Positions 63,764-64,000 of a stretch of DNA of 64,000 nucleotides are shown here, in pieces. Both the position numbers and the translations under genes were made by a program. Source of the stretch: Hermatobates lingyangjiaoensis (taxonomy: Eukaryota; Arthropoda; Insecta; Hemiptera; Hermatobatidae). A model generated the notes under the pieces. It saw nothing but the letters and a program-made list of their open reading frames with translations. It was not told where the DNA came from and did no database searches. The stretch covers positions 62,001-126,000 of the forward strand of contig JAPFBL010000368.1 in NCBI GenBank assembly GCA_026182355.1, written 5' to 3'. Position 1 is the stretch's first letter, and each line of letters starts with the position of its first letter.

Positions 63764-63764
<1 letters not shown>
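63741..63764 (+). other. Family A terminal hairpin
   Basis: GUUUCAC, an 8-base loop and GUGAAAU form a 7-bp hairpin (first pair G-U) at the 3' end of family A. The same hairpin is at 48415-48445 (inverse), 46198-46215 and 54846-54875 (inverse). It could be a 3'-end recognition structure for the PLE reverse transcriptase. Confidence 0.6.
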
Positions 63765-63794
<30 letters not shown>

Positions 63795-63795
<1 letters not shown>

Positions 63796-64000
63796 ACAGT
63801 TCAAAATTGAAGATAGGTAGACAAGAAAGTAAAAGAAACACACTTACAGACTCAAATTTTTGGGTACTTTCCATCTTAAGGAGAAAAGAGAAAGGGAGAC
63901 CAAGCACGTTGTAGACGCAACTGGGTTACTAGCCGTTGCTTTCTATTTTTTCCTGAAGACGGATCACCCGAAAATTCGAGTTTGTAAGTGTATCTCTTTC
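63795..64000. mobile_element. Foldback, PLE family E', cut by the window end
   Basis: Minus arm 63797-63925 (core decayed) and plus arm from about 63935 with motif 63949-63983 (CUGAAGA, C, GGAU/ACCC-type stem II, GAAA, AUUC, GAG). It continues past 64000. Confidence 0.75.

Larger units (their letters stand above)
63543..63770. mobile_element. Foldback, PLE family A, most complete
   Basis: Arms 63546-63635 and 63642-63765 nearly perfect. Motifs 63579-63621 (minus) and 63656-63698 (plus) match the consensus. Terminal hairpin on the right (63741-63764). Long (TA)n on both sides. Confidence 0.9.

Overview
This window is repeat-dominated, strongly AT-rich animal nuclear DNA (composition judged by eye, not computed). 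It most likely comes from an arthropod, perhaps a chelicerate or crustacean. Three observations support this. (1) A nuclear copy of mitochondrial ND4 (48698-49170) reads correctly only if TGA is Trp and AGA is Ser, the invertebrate mitochondrial code. (2) A LINE and a SINE end in runs of CCTAA, the complement of the arthropod telomere repeat TTAGG. (3) The mobile elements are Penelope-like elements (PLEs), hAT, Helitron, tRNA-derived SINEs and non-LTR elements. I found no convincing host gene. Three ORFs (12-239, 52831-53130, 59914-60111) are open but unidentified.

The dominant theme is a large set of PLE-derived foldback elements, each sitting in or beside a (TA)n run. Their arms are inverted copies of PLE pseudo-LTRs. 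In almost every family the arm carries a hammerhead-ribozyme-like motif: CUGANGA, one extra base, stem II, GAAA, a tiny self-complementary stem III, a cleavage base, then stem I. About a dozen unrelated versions occur (called A to O here), with different but compensating stems. Recognisable PLE coding remnants are present for family A (10672-11278), family B (38999-40560, reverse transcriptase plus GIY-YIG endonuclease, broken by one frameshift in an A8 run), family J (16550-17085) and family N (60325-60830).

Layout. 1-12.2 kb: a D-family ribozyme, AT-rich spacer, duplicated spacer blocks, a SINE, an 85-bp tRNA-like tandem repeat, a J copy, the family-A PLE end and a B2 foldback. 12.8-22.3 kb: SINEs, two hAT remnants, the J PLE junction and a 102-bp satellite. 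23-28.4 kb: C, D and A foldbacks, a hAT containing a PLE that itself contains a solo LTR, and a 5'-truncated LINE with target duplication. 28.4-31.5 kb: featureless AT-rich DNA. 31.5-41 kb: a dense run of foldbacks, a Helitron with a provable empty site, and the main PLE. 41-48 kb: a terminal-inverted-repeat element containing a foldback, SINEs and spacer. 48.4-64 kb: foldbacks again, including the numt inserted inside a ribozyme motif, a hAT inserted in a J-like PLE, and SINEs.

The elements form partnerships. The SINEs share one tRNA-like head but have three different tails. One of these tails matches the 3' end of the LINE at 27850-28340, which would be its mobilising partner. The PLE foldbacks are presumably mobilised by RT-EN proteins like that at 38999-40560.
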